64,000 nt of DNA from Adiantum capillus-veneris (taxonomy: Eukaryota; Streptophyta; Polypodiopsida; Polypodiales; Pteridaceae). Under the pieces are notes generated by a model. The model was not told where the DNA came from. It saw only the letters and a program-made list of their open reading frames with translations, and did no database searches. Below, piece by piece: positions 21,431 through 32,800 of the stretch. The translations under genes were made by a program, and so were the position numbers. Numbering within the stretch: position 1 is the stretch's first letter; every line of letters begins with the position of its first letter. Location: NCBI GenBank assembly GCA_014529385.2, contig CM043949.1:112983977-113047976 (forward strand). Direction: 5' to 3'.

Positions 21431-22796
21431 CTAGATCATCTTCTTCTGATGGTTGATTGTCGTCGGCAAATCATCAGGTAAAGGACAATGAAGACTATGG
21501 AAATGGCTTACCCACTTGTTGTTTAGAGTAATATTTTTGTTCTTGTATAAAGATGTTTTCAATAGCTGAGCAGTGGCTTTCATTGTAAGCAATGGTCGAA
21601 CAACCCCAGAAAGGTAGCAATGATTGTACTGTAGACGACGCTTAATACCTACTATTATTGAGGCTTCATCATGAATAAACCTTGGCAATATTTGTTGTGT
21701 TTTCCCCAAGCATGCCAAAACATTAACAACGCTACCTCGCAAGCCAAATTGACCATCGTATGTAAGCTCCCTAATTTTGGTGAAAGGTAGCCTAGGACTT
21801 ACAAGGCGGCTTTCTAAATGATTTAGCTTCTCTACTGTAGCCAAGGGGAGGTTAAATCCTATGGAATTCAATTGGGTGAGCAGTGCACCATGTTCTTGCC
21901 TTCTACGACCGCATGAAGTGCAAACGTAGTTTTCGTGTATCTCATTGTTTCTAGACCTCCCAAGTGCCGACCTACATCCTTTTCGAGCTAATTGTGAAAA
22001 AAACATTAAACATCCACATTTATAACATCGATATATAGGAACATCGTTTGCTGTTTCTATGTACTGTTGTATAGCTTTTTGTGATGGGGAGGCTTGTTCA
22101 ATGTTTATGTTGGACGGAGCTGTGGGGTGTAATTTTTTTTTAATTTTTTTAATTTTTGATGTTATTGCACCTATTTCTCGAATGGTTCCATCACCCAAGC
22201 AAGCAAATTGCCTCGCGATGGAGATAGGGAGGTCATTCGGTTTGCTGGAGAATCAAAGCTGTCAATGACTCTGTCTCTTTTTTGTCGCAAGTACGCGGTT
22301 TGCGTTTGTGTGAGTATCGGTTGTCTCCCAAGTAAAAAAATAAGTCACCACTTTTGTCAACAATGATGATTTTGTGAAATGTCGTTGATTTTGCTCCGCT
22401 ATTGAATGTTGTGTTTTTGAGTGAAGTTATTGGCACACCGTAAATATAAACATCACATGCAATACTAAATCTAAAGGAGAACACATGGATAATATCAAGT
22501 GCAATACTAATAGATGAACTGTGGCTATTTAATACTTGGGTCAAAATAGAGGAATCATGTTTACTGGAAGCCAAATGAGCTAGAGAAGGTGTGATCATTG
22601 GTGTTTGCTCCAATGATTCTCTCACTGCTTCTATCATAATGTTGGTGATTTTTTGTAATGACGAGCGTGACTTTATTATTTTATTGAGCACGAGGAAAAC
22701 ATTGTTATTCCATGAGTGATTAGCAAGGAAAGTACTATCAATATCATTTTGAATGAGTTGTTCAAAAGATGCATTATGGTTGGTTGAGGAAGCCAT
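21431..22796 (-). pseudogene. Helentron N-terminal region: zinc finger and Helitron-like N domain
   Basis: The upstream frame (22233-22796) starts MASSTNHNASFEQL and is serine/isoleucine-rich, with no known fold recognised. After a frame change near 22210, the second frame (21431-22198) contains two CxxC pairs (CYKCGC, then CTSCGRRR), probably a zinc ribbon. It then has 'LPRFIHDEASIIVGIKRRL' and 'VVRPLLTMKATAQLL', which match the conserved Helitron N domain (LPR...IxVKLKRKL...VRP). A second frame change near 21435 separates it from the Rep part. Confidence 0.75.
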
Positions 22797-22867
22797 GTAT
22801 ATGTAGTTTTTCCTCCCCTTACACTATGCGGTGGAAGGAAGATAAGTAAATGAAACACGCACACACT

Positions 22868-22870
<3 letters not shown>

Positions 22871-22917
<47 letters not shown>
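22871..22917. repeat. (GA)n microsatellite
   Basis: A pure GA run that separates the Helentron first frame from the RPA-like tandem copies. Confidence 0.97.
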
Positions 22918-22920
<3 letters not shown>

Positions 22921-24957
22921 GAATTTACAAGATGAGTAATGGATGAAAGCAATATAATACAAAGAGTGTGCTTTGGCGTGGAGATGATGGAGCTTCAATG
23001 TTGTAGAGGAGCACTACTTTGTCTCTTTGACAAAAGATGTGATGAGGTCTAATTTGTTGAAAGTGAATTTGCTGGTGCGAACAAGGGAGGCTAGTAGCTA
23101 CCGTGCATCTAGCACATCAAAAGCATATAAGTCAATAAAGTTTGGGAAGCTGTAATATTTTGTTGACTATGTCACTTGCTCAGGAAACATCAATTGGAGA
23201 AGCTTTGTTGGCCAAAATCTTTCCTTGAAGCTTGGGCATCAAAACAATAGTTGTAGATTTTGAGTAAATAGAGCAAAAGTCCACCTCTTGTTGGTGGTGA
23301 ACGTTAGCAGATTTTCATTGACTGCAAGAACGTTCCAGCAAAATTGAGTTCACATTCACAAAGTGCAGTGTGCCAGTTATCTATGTATAGGCACCTGACG
23401 AGTTAGAGCTTTCTTGAGTTTTTGCAGTGAAAAAGGAAAAGTAAGATCAAACTTTTTCATTGTGGCCAACATCAAGAATATGGGCCTTATATGCTTCCTC
23501 CAAACGGTGCTTGAGATAAAGACTTTTGATGTGTGCTAGATTAGTAATATCCAAGACTGAGAGTGTATTGCTTCAACCTGTGAAGGAATCTATGTTTCGT
23601 GCAACAAACATAGGATGCACATCAGTCTCTAGAGCATGCAAGAAAGCGTGGTAATCGTCTTTACGTGTATTCACTAAGGTAACTATTGTCGACTATGTCA
23701 TCCGCTAAGGAGACATCAATTGGGGAAGCTTTGTTGGCGAAAATATTTCCTTTAAGCTTGGGCACCAAAACAATAGTTGTAGATTTTGAGCAAATAGAGC
23801 AAAAGTGCATTGACCGCAAGAACGTTCCACCAAAATTAAGTTTACATTCACAAAGTGCAGTGTGCTAGTTATCTATGTATAGGCAGCTAACGAGCTAGAG
23901 CTTTCTTGAGTTATTGCGGTGAAAAAGGAAAAGCAAGATCAATACATACTTCTTGATTGTGACCAACATCAAGAATATGGGCCTTATATGCTTCCTCCAA
24001 ACGGTGCTTGAGACGAGGAATTTTGACGTGTGCTAGGATAGTAATATCCAAGACTGAGAGTGTATTGCTTCAACCTGTGAAGGAACCTATGTTTCGTGCA
24101 ACAAACGTAGGATGCACATCGATCTCTAGAACACGAAAAATAGCGTGGTAATCGTCTTTACGTGCATTCATGAAGCTAAGCTGCGATGGCAAGAGAGGGA
24201 AAATATTAGAAAGCTACAAATTTATAGAAGAGTGAAGATAAGTAAGCCTTATAGTGTCACGGTCCCATCTACAACAACAAGATCACCTTGGGAAAGACTA
24301 GCTTTTGAAGTGCTAGCATGGCCCTGTATAACAACAAAAGCTACAGTTCCAAACTGTGTATGGGTGCCTTGGGCATGCAAGGAATATGCCTCATCCAAAA
24401 ATTGATGCGCTTTGCTCTGTGGGTAGAAACTAAGGCTGACTTCATAAGGCTTTGTTTTTTCTACAACCGTGGAAGCATTGAAAAATAGTACATAATGAGA
24501 TGTGCAAGCATCTGACTTAGTTTGTCTTAATATCGTGCCGTTTTCAATTTAGAAAGTGCCGATTGAGGGCATGGGAAAAGGAGGAATGCTGCCCCAAAAT
24601 AGACAAAAAGTGTAAAGACTTAAAAAGATAGCGTAAATTTTTGAAGTTTCCTCTTGCAATATTGAGATAGGAATTTATAAGATGAGCATAGATGAAAGCG
24701 AAGCACTTTGCTCTTTGGATAGAAACTAAGGTTGACTGCAAAAGGCTTTGTCTTTTCTACAACCGTGGAAGCATTAAAAAATAGTACATAAGGAGATGTG
24801 CAACCGTCTGACTTAGTTTGTCTTAATATCGTGTAGTTTTCAATTTAGAAAGTGCCGATTGAGGGCATGGAAAAAGGAGAAATGCCGGCCCAAAATAGAC
24901 AAAAATAGTGTAACAATTTACAAAAACAACGTTATTTTTTGAACTTTTCTCTTGAAA
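22918..24957 (-). pseudogene. Tandem partial copies of the RPA-like gene 3' part
   Basis: Sequence homologous to 24958-26085 recurs at about 22918-23685, 23690-24704 and, as a short piece, 24705-24957. The copies share 'tggagcttcaa...gtagaggagcacta', 'cacatcagaagcatataag', 'acatcaattgggg', the 'tatgggccttatatgcttcctccaaacgg' region and the spacer ending 'gtgccgattgagggcatgg'. The middle copy lacks most of the zinc-ribbon region and the first lacks most of the second OB region. All have stops and deletions. They look like products of unequal exchange within a Helitron-carried RPA gene. Confidence 0.75.
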
Positions 24958-27003
24958 TATTGAGATGGGAATTTACAAGATAAGCATGGATGAGAGCAAT
25001 ATAATACAAAGGGTGTTCTTTGGCATGGAGGTGATGGAGCTTCAAATTTGTAGAGGAGCACTACTTGGTCTCTTCGACAAAAGATGTGATGACGCCTAAT
25101 TTGTTGACAGTGAATTTGCTAGTTCGAACAAGGGAGGCTAGTAGCTCACGTGCATCTAGCACATCAGAAGCATATAAGTCAACAAAGTTTTTGTCAAGGT
25201 GCAATACTTTGTTGACTATGTCACCCGCTAAGGAAACATCAATTGGGGAAGCTTTGTTGGCCAAAATCTTTCCTTCAAGTTTGGGCACCAAAACAATATT
25301 TGTAGATTTTGAGCAAATAGAGCAAAAGTCCACCTCTTGTTGGTGGTGAATCTTAGTAGATTTGCATTGACCGCAAAAACGTTCCACCAAAATTGAGTTC
25401 ACATTCACAAAGTGGAGTGTGCCAGTTACCTATGTATAGGCACTTGACGAGTTAGAGCTTTTTTGAGTTATTGTGATGAAAAAGGAAAAGCAAGATCAAC
25501 ACGTCTTGATTGTGACCAACATCAAGAATATGGGCCTTATATGCTTTCTCCAAACGGTGCTTGAGACGAGGACTTTTGACGTGTGCTAGGATAGTAATAT
25601 CCAAGACTGAGAGTGTATTGCTTCGACCTGTGAACGAACCTATGTTTCGTGCAACAAACATAGGATGCACATCCGTCTCCAGAGCACGAAAAATAGCGTG
25701 GTAATTGTCTTTACGTGCATTCACGAAGCTAAGCTGTGATGGCAAGAGAGAGAAAATATTAGAAAGCTGAAAATCTATAGAAGCAGAAAGATAAGTAAGC
25801 CTTACAGTGGCACGGTCCTCAGCCGCTGGTCCATCTGCAACAACAAGATCACCTTGGGAAAGACCAGCTTTTGAAGTGCTAGCATGGCCCTGTATAACAA
25901 CAAAAGCTACAGTTCCAAAGTGTGTACGGGTGCCTTGTGCATGCAAGGACTCTGCCTCATCCAAAAATTGACGCACTTTGCTCTTTGGGTAGAAACTAAG
26001 GCTGACTTCAAAAGGCTTTGTTTTTTCTACAACCTTGGAAGCATTGAAAAATAGTACATGAGGAGATGTGCAACCATCTCACTTAGTTTTTTTTTTTTAC
26101 AGTTACATTCTCAATGTGGACAAAGTCTCCTATAGTAAGGGTGTCAATGAATTGCTCAATAAATTGATCGCTAACAGCACAAGTGATGGTGTCAGTGTTG
26201 AGTGAATCAACTAGATCTGCCTTAAGGTAACACATATACTTAGCGACTTCTGGGCTTTGTTTGTAAGTTCCATAACGGTTAAGTATGCACCCCTCGAATG
26301 CGAAACGAGGACAAGTTTCAGTGATGTCAACAATGCGCAATAGAGGGATCTTAGTGGGAATATAAGGCACAAGAGAAGATGAACCAGTGGGAATTACATT
26401 CTCATGAGAACACTCAGTATCAATATGTGATTCTAGTTTGGCACCCTCCGCAATGCTCTCTTTTTTTGCAACTACAGGTAGTGGTCCCCTCAGTAAAGGT
26501 TTGGCCACAACAAAAAACAAAACTCGTAAGAGTTGGATACAACAATAGAATATCTATGCGATGCAAGCAAGTCTTACTTAGTTCCGTTGTCGCATCGTAC
26601 GTCTTGGAAAGTGTACTTGCTATTGTATCACTTTGTTCCACACGCTTGAGGGATTTGGGCCCAACACCAAGAGAAGAAGAAACATCAACCTTAGGTAGGC
26701 TCGAAGCACTCCTTGTGCGGAGTGGAGACACACGATCAAGGATGACGGCACTATCGGGTCCCAAAAAAGATGAGCTGTATCACGGTGCACTATCTTGTGT
26801 AATTCTGTAAAAACAAAAAGGAAAATCACATTATTGCCAAGCATATATCAATCATTTTCTATAAGTTAGCAAGCTATTGAGTCACCGTTTTCAAACTCCA
26901 TCGAGCGAACATTACTAGATTCATCGCACATGGGCTCGACGCTATCATCGTAGCCATCGTAATGTCCATCGAGTGGATTTCGTGACGAAGAAGAGGAGGC
27001 CAT
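24958..27003 (-). pseudogene. RPA70-like single-strand DNA-binding protein gene, Helitron-associated, probably decayed
   Basis: A likely first exon starts with ATG at 27003 (MASSSSSRNPLDGHYDG). An acceptor-like tttttacag precedes sequence from about 26806. The frame 26083-26520 matches an RPA70 OB fold (DBD-A): VPYIPTKIPLLRIVD, then YLKADLVDS, TITCAVSDQFIEQFIDTL and GDFVHIENVTVKKK. The frame 25452-26040 resembles a following OB domain. The frame 25061-25408 carries a zinc ribbon (CGQC, 13 residues, CSIC), the RPA70 DBD-C pattern. Between these blocks are stops and possible introns, so I cannot exclude a spliced functional gene, but the tandem partial copies beside it favour decay. Many plant Helitrons carry RPA-like genes, thought to coat single strands during rolling-circle transposition. 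Its place just upstream of Rep-helicase fits that role. Confidence 0.65.
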
Positions 27004-27248
27004 ATTAAGAGAGGATGGTAAATAATGTTCACAGAATTATTACTTGATGTGTTCAAAAGAAGCAAAGGGTAAAGAACATGCTTTAGCTAAAGTATGAATA
27101 AGTTCATACAAATAATACTTCACACAGTCACAAGCATCTTAGGATCAATAAGGGAGAGGGATGTTTTTGGACTAATTTTTGCAGCAGCAAGACCACTTAT
27201 ATACAACAAGCCCCCTTGCCTTTCTCAACGGTTCACTATGTTTTAAAG
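27004..27248. other. Upstream of RPA-like gene, left flank of retrotransposon
   Basis: This 245-bp stretch would include the promoter of the RPA-like gene before the retrotransposon inserted at 27253/36563. No element was identified in it. Confidence 0.4.
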
Positions 27249-27253
27249 CTAAG

Positions 27254-27830
27254 TGTGCGCTCCTTGCCGCACTGTCGAAGCAAGGGACTTGCCAATACAC
27301 CGTATGCGAGCCACAAACGGCTCCAAGCACACAACAAGCCTAAACTAGCAAGCTCAAGAAAACAAAGGGTGTGTCACTCACCGCTCTACGCTCGCCTTCG
27401 TGGTGGATTCCTCGCCGCGATGAAGAAGAAGCTACAGTCGTGCCGCGCTCAACCGCTTCGCCGCCGTCGTGCCTTCGTAATGCTCGATCGCACACACACT
27501 CTCCCTCTCTCTCTCTCTCACACACACACACACAAGGAGGTGAAGAAGAAGAAGAAGATGGAGATGGAGCAAGAGCACTCTTCAATTGCACAAATGAGAG
27601 AATGAGTAAAAATTAGGTTTAGTTGGCTTTTATAGGAGCTCACCCCATTCACACTTGGGCGCCCATGCTTAACCAACTAATCCCTTGAATGTCCAAGTTA
27701 AAGTGCGCCTCTCATCGGCGATCACTCTACCTTTCCCTATTGGTCCGACAAGCCCGGTACCTGACTCTACCAAATACATAATACACGTCCGTCGTAGGTG
27801 ATCGGTGTCCGTGTGCCGTGAGGGTTAACA
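27254..27830 (-). repeat. 3' LTR of the retrotransposon
   Basis: It matches the 5' LTR throughout. The differences I found are C versus T in 'acaagc(c/t)taaac' and a CA-repeat length change of 4 bp. It is 577 bp. It ends at the target duplication ctaag. Confidence 0.97.
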
Positions 27831-27843
27831 TGCCCCCCTTCCT
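27831..27843 (-). promoter_or_regulatory. Polypurine tract for plus-strand priming
   Basis: The minus strand reads AGGAAGGGGGGCA immediately before the 3' LTR start TGTTAACC, which is the expected position and composition. Confidence 0.9.
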
Positions 27844-29176
27844 GATGTAGATTCCGTCCTCGGAAGCTATTGAGTTGAAGCTGGATCGTCGAGGTGGAAG
27901 AGCATTTGAGATGAATGTCCTTAGCCTTCTTCAGTCACTGCAAAATCAAACAACATTGGCACAGTAATTGCATTCTCTTAAAAAGCATATGCAGTTTTAG
28001 GTAGACAAATTGATTGGTAAAAGAATTTCAAACAATTTGTTAGCAATGAACATTAAATTGCAATGTAATCAAATGCATAAACAGATGTAAAGGCAAAAAA
28101 TTAAACAAGTCTGGGGTCGCTAATTTGACGGTCGAAAAGCACTAGAGATCGAATATTAATACCATGGGTAAGCTTCTTAACTTTCTGTGGTCAATTAAGT
28201 TGTTTAATCGCGAGAGCCAAGTATTCATGTTCGAGGGCTGACTAGAGGCTATATCTAGAAAACCTTGTAGTTAAGCTACCATAAAAGGAATTTCTCATGA
28301 AATCATCGCCTGACTGATTACTTTTTCTTTGACCCCCCAAGGTCTTTTCACATTGATTCAATTATGAAGTGGGTGCTTATTTTGTATGCCTTGGGTTTTT
28401 TGCTTTTCAAGGAAAAGCGCCCACACTGGGAACCTCTAGGGCTCTAGTACCATAGGCAATACATGTGAGTGAAGTACCAAATCAAGCTGAGATTTCTCTT
28501 CCAGCTTAAAATTTTACATTGTGGCACTTTGATTTTTTGTTTGTTCATTTTCAGCATTTAAATTTTGTAACTTTGGGGGGTCATATAACACTGTTACCCT
28601 CCCCAGGCTCATCACATTAGTAAAATCCCTTTATAATACTTAAGCTAAAGGTCAATAGGTTTAAGCCCACTAGAAAGCCCTAGTACATTTCATACAATAC
28701 TGCCTAAATCGGATTAAGAACCTAAGTAACCATTGTTTATTAGGAAGGCATTCCCCATGGTATTAAAAGAAGATCTCTAATACCTAGCTTGGTCAAACTA
28801 GCTTAGTCGGACTGCTTGATTTTTACACCTAAACAAGTGATTATGACAAAACATTACATTGAATTAAATGTTTGATAGTAAGCCAATGCGCTGAATATTA
28901 TGCTACCAATCACAATCAAAGCAGACAAACATAGATGCAAAAAGATAACGGCAATGCTAATGGACAAGAAACACCTGTTTGTGTTGATGGTCGCGCTTGA
29001 TTTGAAGGTTCCATGAAGGTCCAAATACTATCAATAGAAACACGCTCCTGTACACACTAGGAAACAAAAGGAATACCTCCAGGAGGCACATCAGTGGGAA
29101 AAATTAAAACTCCTAAAAAACAAACTCAAAACACAATCTAGACCCCTAACCTACCTATCTGTCACCCCTTTTAGAA
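27844..29176. other. Non-coding 3' part of the retrotransposon
   Basis: This is AT-rich internal sequence between the 140-codon ORF and the polypurine tract. No reverse transcriptase, integrase or other domain is visible in any frame. It may contain cis-acting signals for mobilisation. Confidence 0.6.
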
Positions 29177-29599
29177 TCAAGGAAAGAGGATATTATATAA
29201 ACCGGGTGGCCACCCTAAGGCTAGGCCTCTATCCTCATCATCTAGATAAATAAAATCGTTGTTCGTGAGGCCATAGTCTTCCTCGGTCTCTATTAGTTTC
29301 TCTTCATCATCCTCTTGTGCAAGCATGCTAATCAAGAACCTCGTGATGCGTGGATACTCATCTTGTGCAAAAGAATAAGCATGTGCCATTGGAGACACAT
29401 TCGCCACTGGGTAGGGATCACTAGTTAGCCATAGACGTATCAGCCATTCTAACTCCTCAAAATTTCTCTCACATGCAAGGCTCTCTATCAAATCCCATTC
29501 GCAAGAAAGTATAGGGTAGCATACGTAGAACACTTGTTGAAAAGACAAGGGGTACCTTTCATCAAAAATAGAAGTGCATGCCTCTGGTGAAGTAGCCAT
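29177..29599 (-). CDS. Hypothetical acidic 140-aa protein in the retrotransposon 3' region
   Basis: The ATG at 29599 begins MATSPEACTSIFDERYP, and the frame is open to 29177. The protein is acidic, with an Asp/Glu-rich stretch (AQEDDEEKLIETEEDYG) and hydrophobic or aromatic segments (FQQVFYVCYPILSCEW, LEWLIRLWL). I recognise no domain. It lies in the sense strand of the element between the internal purine motif and the 3' LTR, where some Tat/Athila-group elements carry extra ORFs. It could be an accessory protein, a captured host exon or a chance frame. The absence of stops in a young element is weak evidence for a gene. Confidence 0.5.
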   Translation of the reverse strand: MATSPEACTSIFDERYPLSFQQVFYVCYPILSCEWDLIESLACERNFEELEWLIRLWLTSDPYPVANVSPMAHAYSFAQDEYPRITRFLISMLAQEDDEEKLIETEEDYGLTNNDFIYLDDEDRGLALGWPPGLYNILFP

Positions 29600-29687
29600 T
29601 TCTGACAAGACAGATAGATTTGGTTAGGCCTTTAAAACATAAGAGTTGTTTTTGTGTGTTGCTTGACTTGACACGGTGAATTTGGAC

Positions 29688-29885
29688 TTATATGTAAGAT
29701 CTGATAGGGTGCTCTCTCATTGCTAGGCGCTCTTGCTCTTTACTATTTTTGTTTTTTTGTGAGTATAAGGCTATATATATACATTCCCTAAGATCGGAGA
29801 TTAAGAGGTCAGGGAAAAAGGTTGAGAGGGAAACAAATGAATGATGACTGTCAGCAAACACTCCCCCCTTCCTTGGGTAGGTCAT
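29688..29885 (-). CDS. Possible small ORF overlapping the Gag stop (65 aa)
   Basis: Its ATG overlaps the Gag stop codon in an ATGA arrangement, and the frame runs MTYPRKGGVFADSHH... for 65 codons. Its first codons are simply the translation of the internal polypurine motif, so chance is likely. No domain is recognised. Confidence 0.2.
   Translation of the reverse strand: MTYPRKGGVFADSHHSFVSLSTFFPDLLISDLRECIYIALYSQKNKNSKEQERLAMREHPIRSYI
29863..29873 (-). promoter_or_regulatory. Second polypurine-tract-like motif after gag
   Basis: AGGAAGGGGGG on the minus strand is identical over 11 bases to the polypurine tract next to the 3' LTR. It begins about ten bases after the Gag-protease stop codon. 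It may act as an internal (central) polypurine tract, or mark the site where pol was lost. Confidence 0.55.
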
Positions 29886-32800
29886 ACCGTTTGAAATGAG
29901 CTTGTCACCCTTTGAAACCAATTGTTCCAGTTGGTAATAGGTGAGGATTTTTGCCAGTAATTTTCTATTACCCTAGGTGCCTTGTCAAGCTGCAAGGGTG
30001 GTAAGGTACTCTCCCAGGATCGAACTTGAAGTGGTTCATCAGGTGATTCTTGAACACTGGGAGGTGTGGATTCTTTTGTAGCTTCATGGAGGTCCACTAC
30101 TATAGATGGAGGCGGTGTAGAAGCTTTTACCTCTATGGATGTATTACATGAGGAGCTAGAATCTTCATGGGACTCCCCCCTTCCTGAGCTAGGTGGAACA
30201 AATCGTTCTTTCTTTGGTACCCAAACTAGCTCGGGAGCGGGTGTGTAACATTCTGTGATTTTTTTCTTTCCGCGATTTTCAATTTGTTTTGGAGCTACGG
30301 GATTGGGCTCACTTGGGTCAGGTGATAGGTAAGAGCACAATCTACGTTTTGGCACCCAGATTTGATCATTTCCTTGATAGTAGCCTTGGGCTTCCAATAG
30401 TCGTTTAGGGATCCATCGCAACATTTTCTTACTTTTCTTGGAGCGAGTGGTACGTTTCTTACAAGGCTTCTGTTTTTTAGCACTAGCTATGGTCGCTAAA
30501 GAAGCTTTAGGGACCCACTTGTATGTTTTCTTCGTTACATTAGGATGAGTCTTGTCAGAAGCGATATGAATTGCTTGTAGCATATTTAAGGGTATAGGCA
30601 TTTCATCCCCCTCAGGTGTTACCCAGGTCGTCCCCCTATTTCCCCAAGTGTCTATGGTTGATGCTAGGTGGACCCAGTCTACATTGTCTGATTCCGTCAT
30701 ACCCGGTAACACATCCATGTAAGGAGAATCTTGGCCAATGTCTGTATCCTTCTTACAAGTGTAACAATATTGTAGTGGGGCCGAGTGAACTGTGGTGTCA
30801 GAGCGATGATCAATAATGGTTTTACTCCCTAAGGGGTGTACCTTACCAGTCACCAAATCCACTCTAAGAACAGAGTCTTGGAATTGCAAATAGACATGAT
30901 TTTTAGACCAATCGTGAACCATTTGTGCTTCCCTCATGAATGGTCGTCCTAAAATCATTTCATATGACATAAGGTGTTTAGAGAAATCCATTACAATGAA
31001 CGTATGTCGTACCTTGTGTCCTAGAACTTTGATCTTAAGATCCTTGAGCATCCCCATAGGTTTGGCTATGGTACCATTTGCCATCTTTACCACAATGTTA
31101 GTAACACTGAGGCGGGGTTTTCCCATGGATTCCCAACAATCTTTTGTAACGATGCTAACTCCCGCACCACCATCAAGAATTCCCTTTATAGTTAATCCCT
31201 TGGTAGTGATGGGTAGGGTCGCATTAGACTCGTCGCCTTCAAAATACTGCCCTAATTCGTTAATGGGTACCTCGATCACAGACTCGTGTCCATCTAAGTC
31301 AAGTGATTGCACATGATTTTCCTCATCAATCATAATCGAGTCAGGCCTATTTGGTTGCGCAAACTGCGGTAATCCCGTTCGTAGCTCTCCGTTAAGGAAT
31401 GCTCGAAGTGCAAGGAATAACTCAGGATCTCCATACAGCTTTGCTATGATCGTGGTTCGGACCTCAGAAGACATGAAGTCCACTAGTTTGGCAACATTCA
31501 TTGGCGTTTTGCAGGGTGTAGGTCCCTGACTAGGAACTGGTGAGGATGGAATCTCATATTCCTCAATGGGATCAGGTATTCCTTCGTTAAACATCCTTTC
31601 CAACAAGAAGGGTGTATGCTCACTTTCTGATGTCCTGTCCTCACTCCCTTCTTGGATGATACTAGATATGGCTAACGGTCTATGGTTCATGTGGGGTGGA
31701 TGAACTTGCGTGGGAAACACTGTGTCATGAATTTTGACCTGCATGGGTTCTGGTTCTAGTTTCCTTTGAGTCTCCTCCACTAAACCTCTTAGATGTTTCA
31801 CCTGCTTAATCTCGTCTACAGGGTTTGGGTACGTCCCAATCTTCTTTTTACGATTCTTCACTTTTTGCCCCTGCGGTTTATCTTGGGGGTCTTGGATTGG
31901 ATTTGGAAACACTTGTGGTGTTTTCAGAGGCTCTTTATGGTTTTCTCTCATTCGGTTTTCATTTGGTTCCATGTTACGATTTTCTTTGTCGGTCTTTCCC
32001 TTTGTGGTATTTGTTCTAGTCTCCATTGTCTCGACTAAATCTGAATCATCCTCGAGGTCATTCATATACACGGGGTCATCTCCTGTTCCTATGTTTGTTT
32101 TGGAACTTGGCTTTGAATTTTCCGTATTCTGCGACTTCTTCCTTCGTGTCTTCTTTTTCTTTGCTTGGATAATTGACGCGGTATCTCTCTCTTCGAGGAT
32201 ATGTCCTGGCCCTTGAAGCATGGACCGTGTAATCGCATAAGCGGGTGCAACGGGTGGTATTGGCGATGTCACACTAGCAATTTCGACCAAATTCAGGGGT
32301 GTGATTTTAGGCGCATTTGGGTTATAGGGGCATTGGGCAATCAAGTGATCTATGCCACAACGATTACATGTGAGTATTGGCATTGCAGACGTGCTCCCTT
32401 GATTCATTTGCATCTGTGCAGCATTCTTTTGCAGCCTAATAGGGCACTCCGCTACTCGATGTGGTCCACCACACTCGTAGCATTGAAGAGGTGGCCTCCT
32501 AGCCTGGGTGTTGATATTTTGACCTCTGGGTGCGAGAGCAGCAGCTTGATAAACCGGCTTGACTTGTCCCCAACAATCTTCCATGTAGTATATAGAACAC
32601 TCTTCCAATGTATCAAGTCCGTAGGCAATACTAGTGTCTATTTCCTCCTCACAACCATCTGCATAAGCATTTGATGGCTCGCAACCCACTTGGTTCATAG
32701 GGGCGACTCTTGGATGCGGGGGCTGCGGTCCTAGCACAGGAGGTGGTAGCGGTGTAGCTTGTACAACATTTTGAGATCTAGGGACCATGTGTTGCGGTAG

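Larger units (their letters stand above)
17222..22796 (-). mobile_element. Helentron-like Helitron (Rep-helicase-endonuclease), inactivated
   Basis: Consecutive minus-strand frames reconstruct the order expected of the Helentron/Helitron2 branch: an N-terminal zinc-finger region, an HUH-type Rep, a PIF1-like helicase and a C-terminal AP-endonuclease-like domain. Typical angiosperm Helitrons lack the endonuclease. At least four frame changes (near 22210, 21435, 20380 and 19300) and one in-frame TGA (20808-20810) break it. The 3' side ends in the 100-bp dispersed repeat at 17222-17325, which replaces the expected last catalytic motif of the endonuclease. I could not find unambiguous element termini. 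An RPA-like gene lies directly upstream (24958-27003). RPA genes are often carried by plant Helitrons. Confidence 0.88.

Noticed and set aside
29688..29921. 77-codon frame overlapping the end of the Gag ORF
   Set aside because: Part overlaps Gag coding sequence and part is the purine motif. It was kept only as a low-confidence 65-codon possibility from the ATG.
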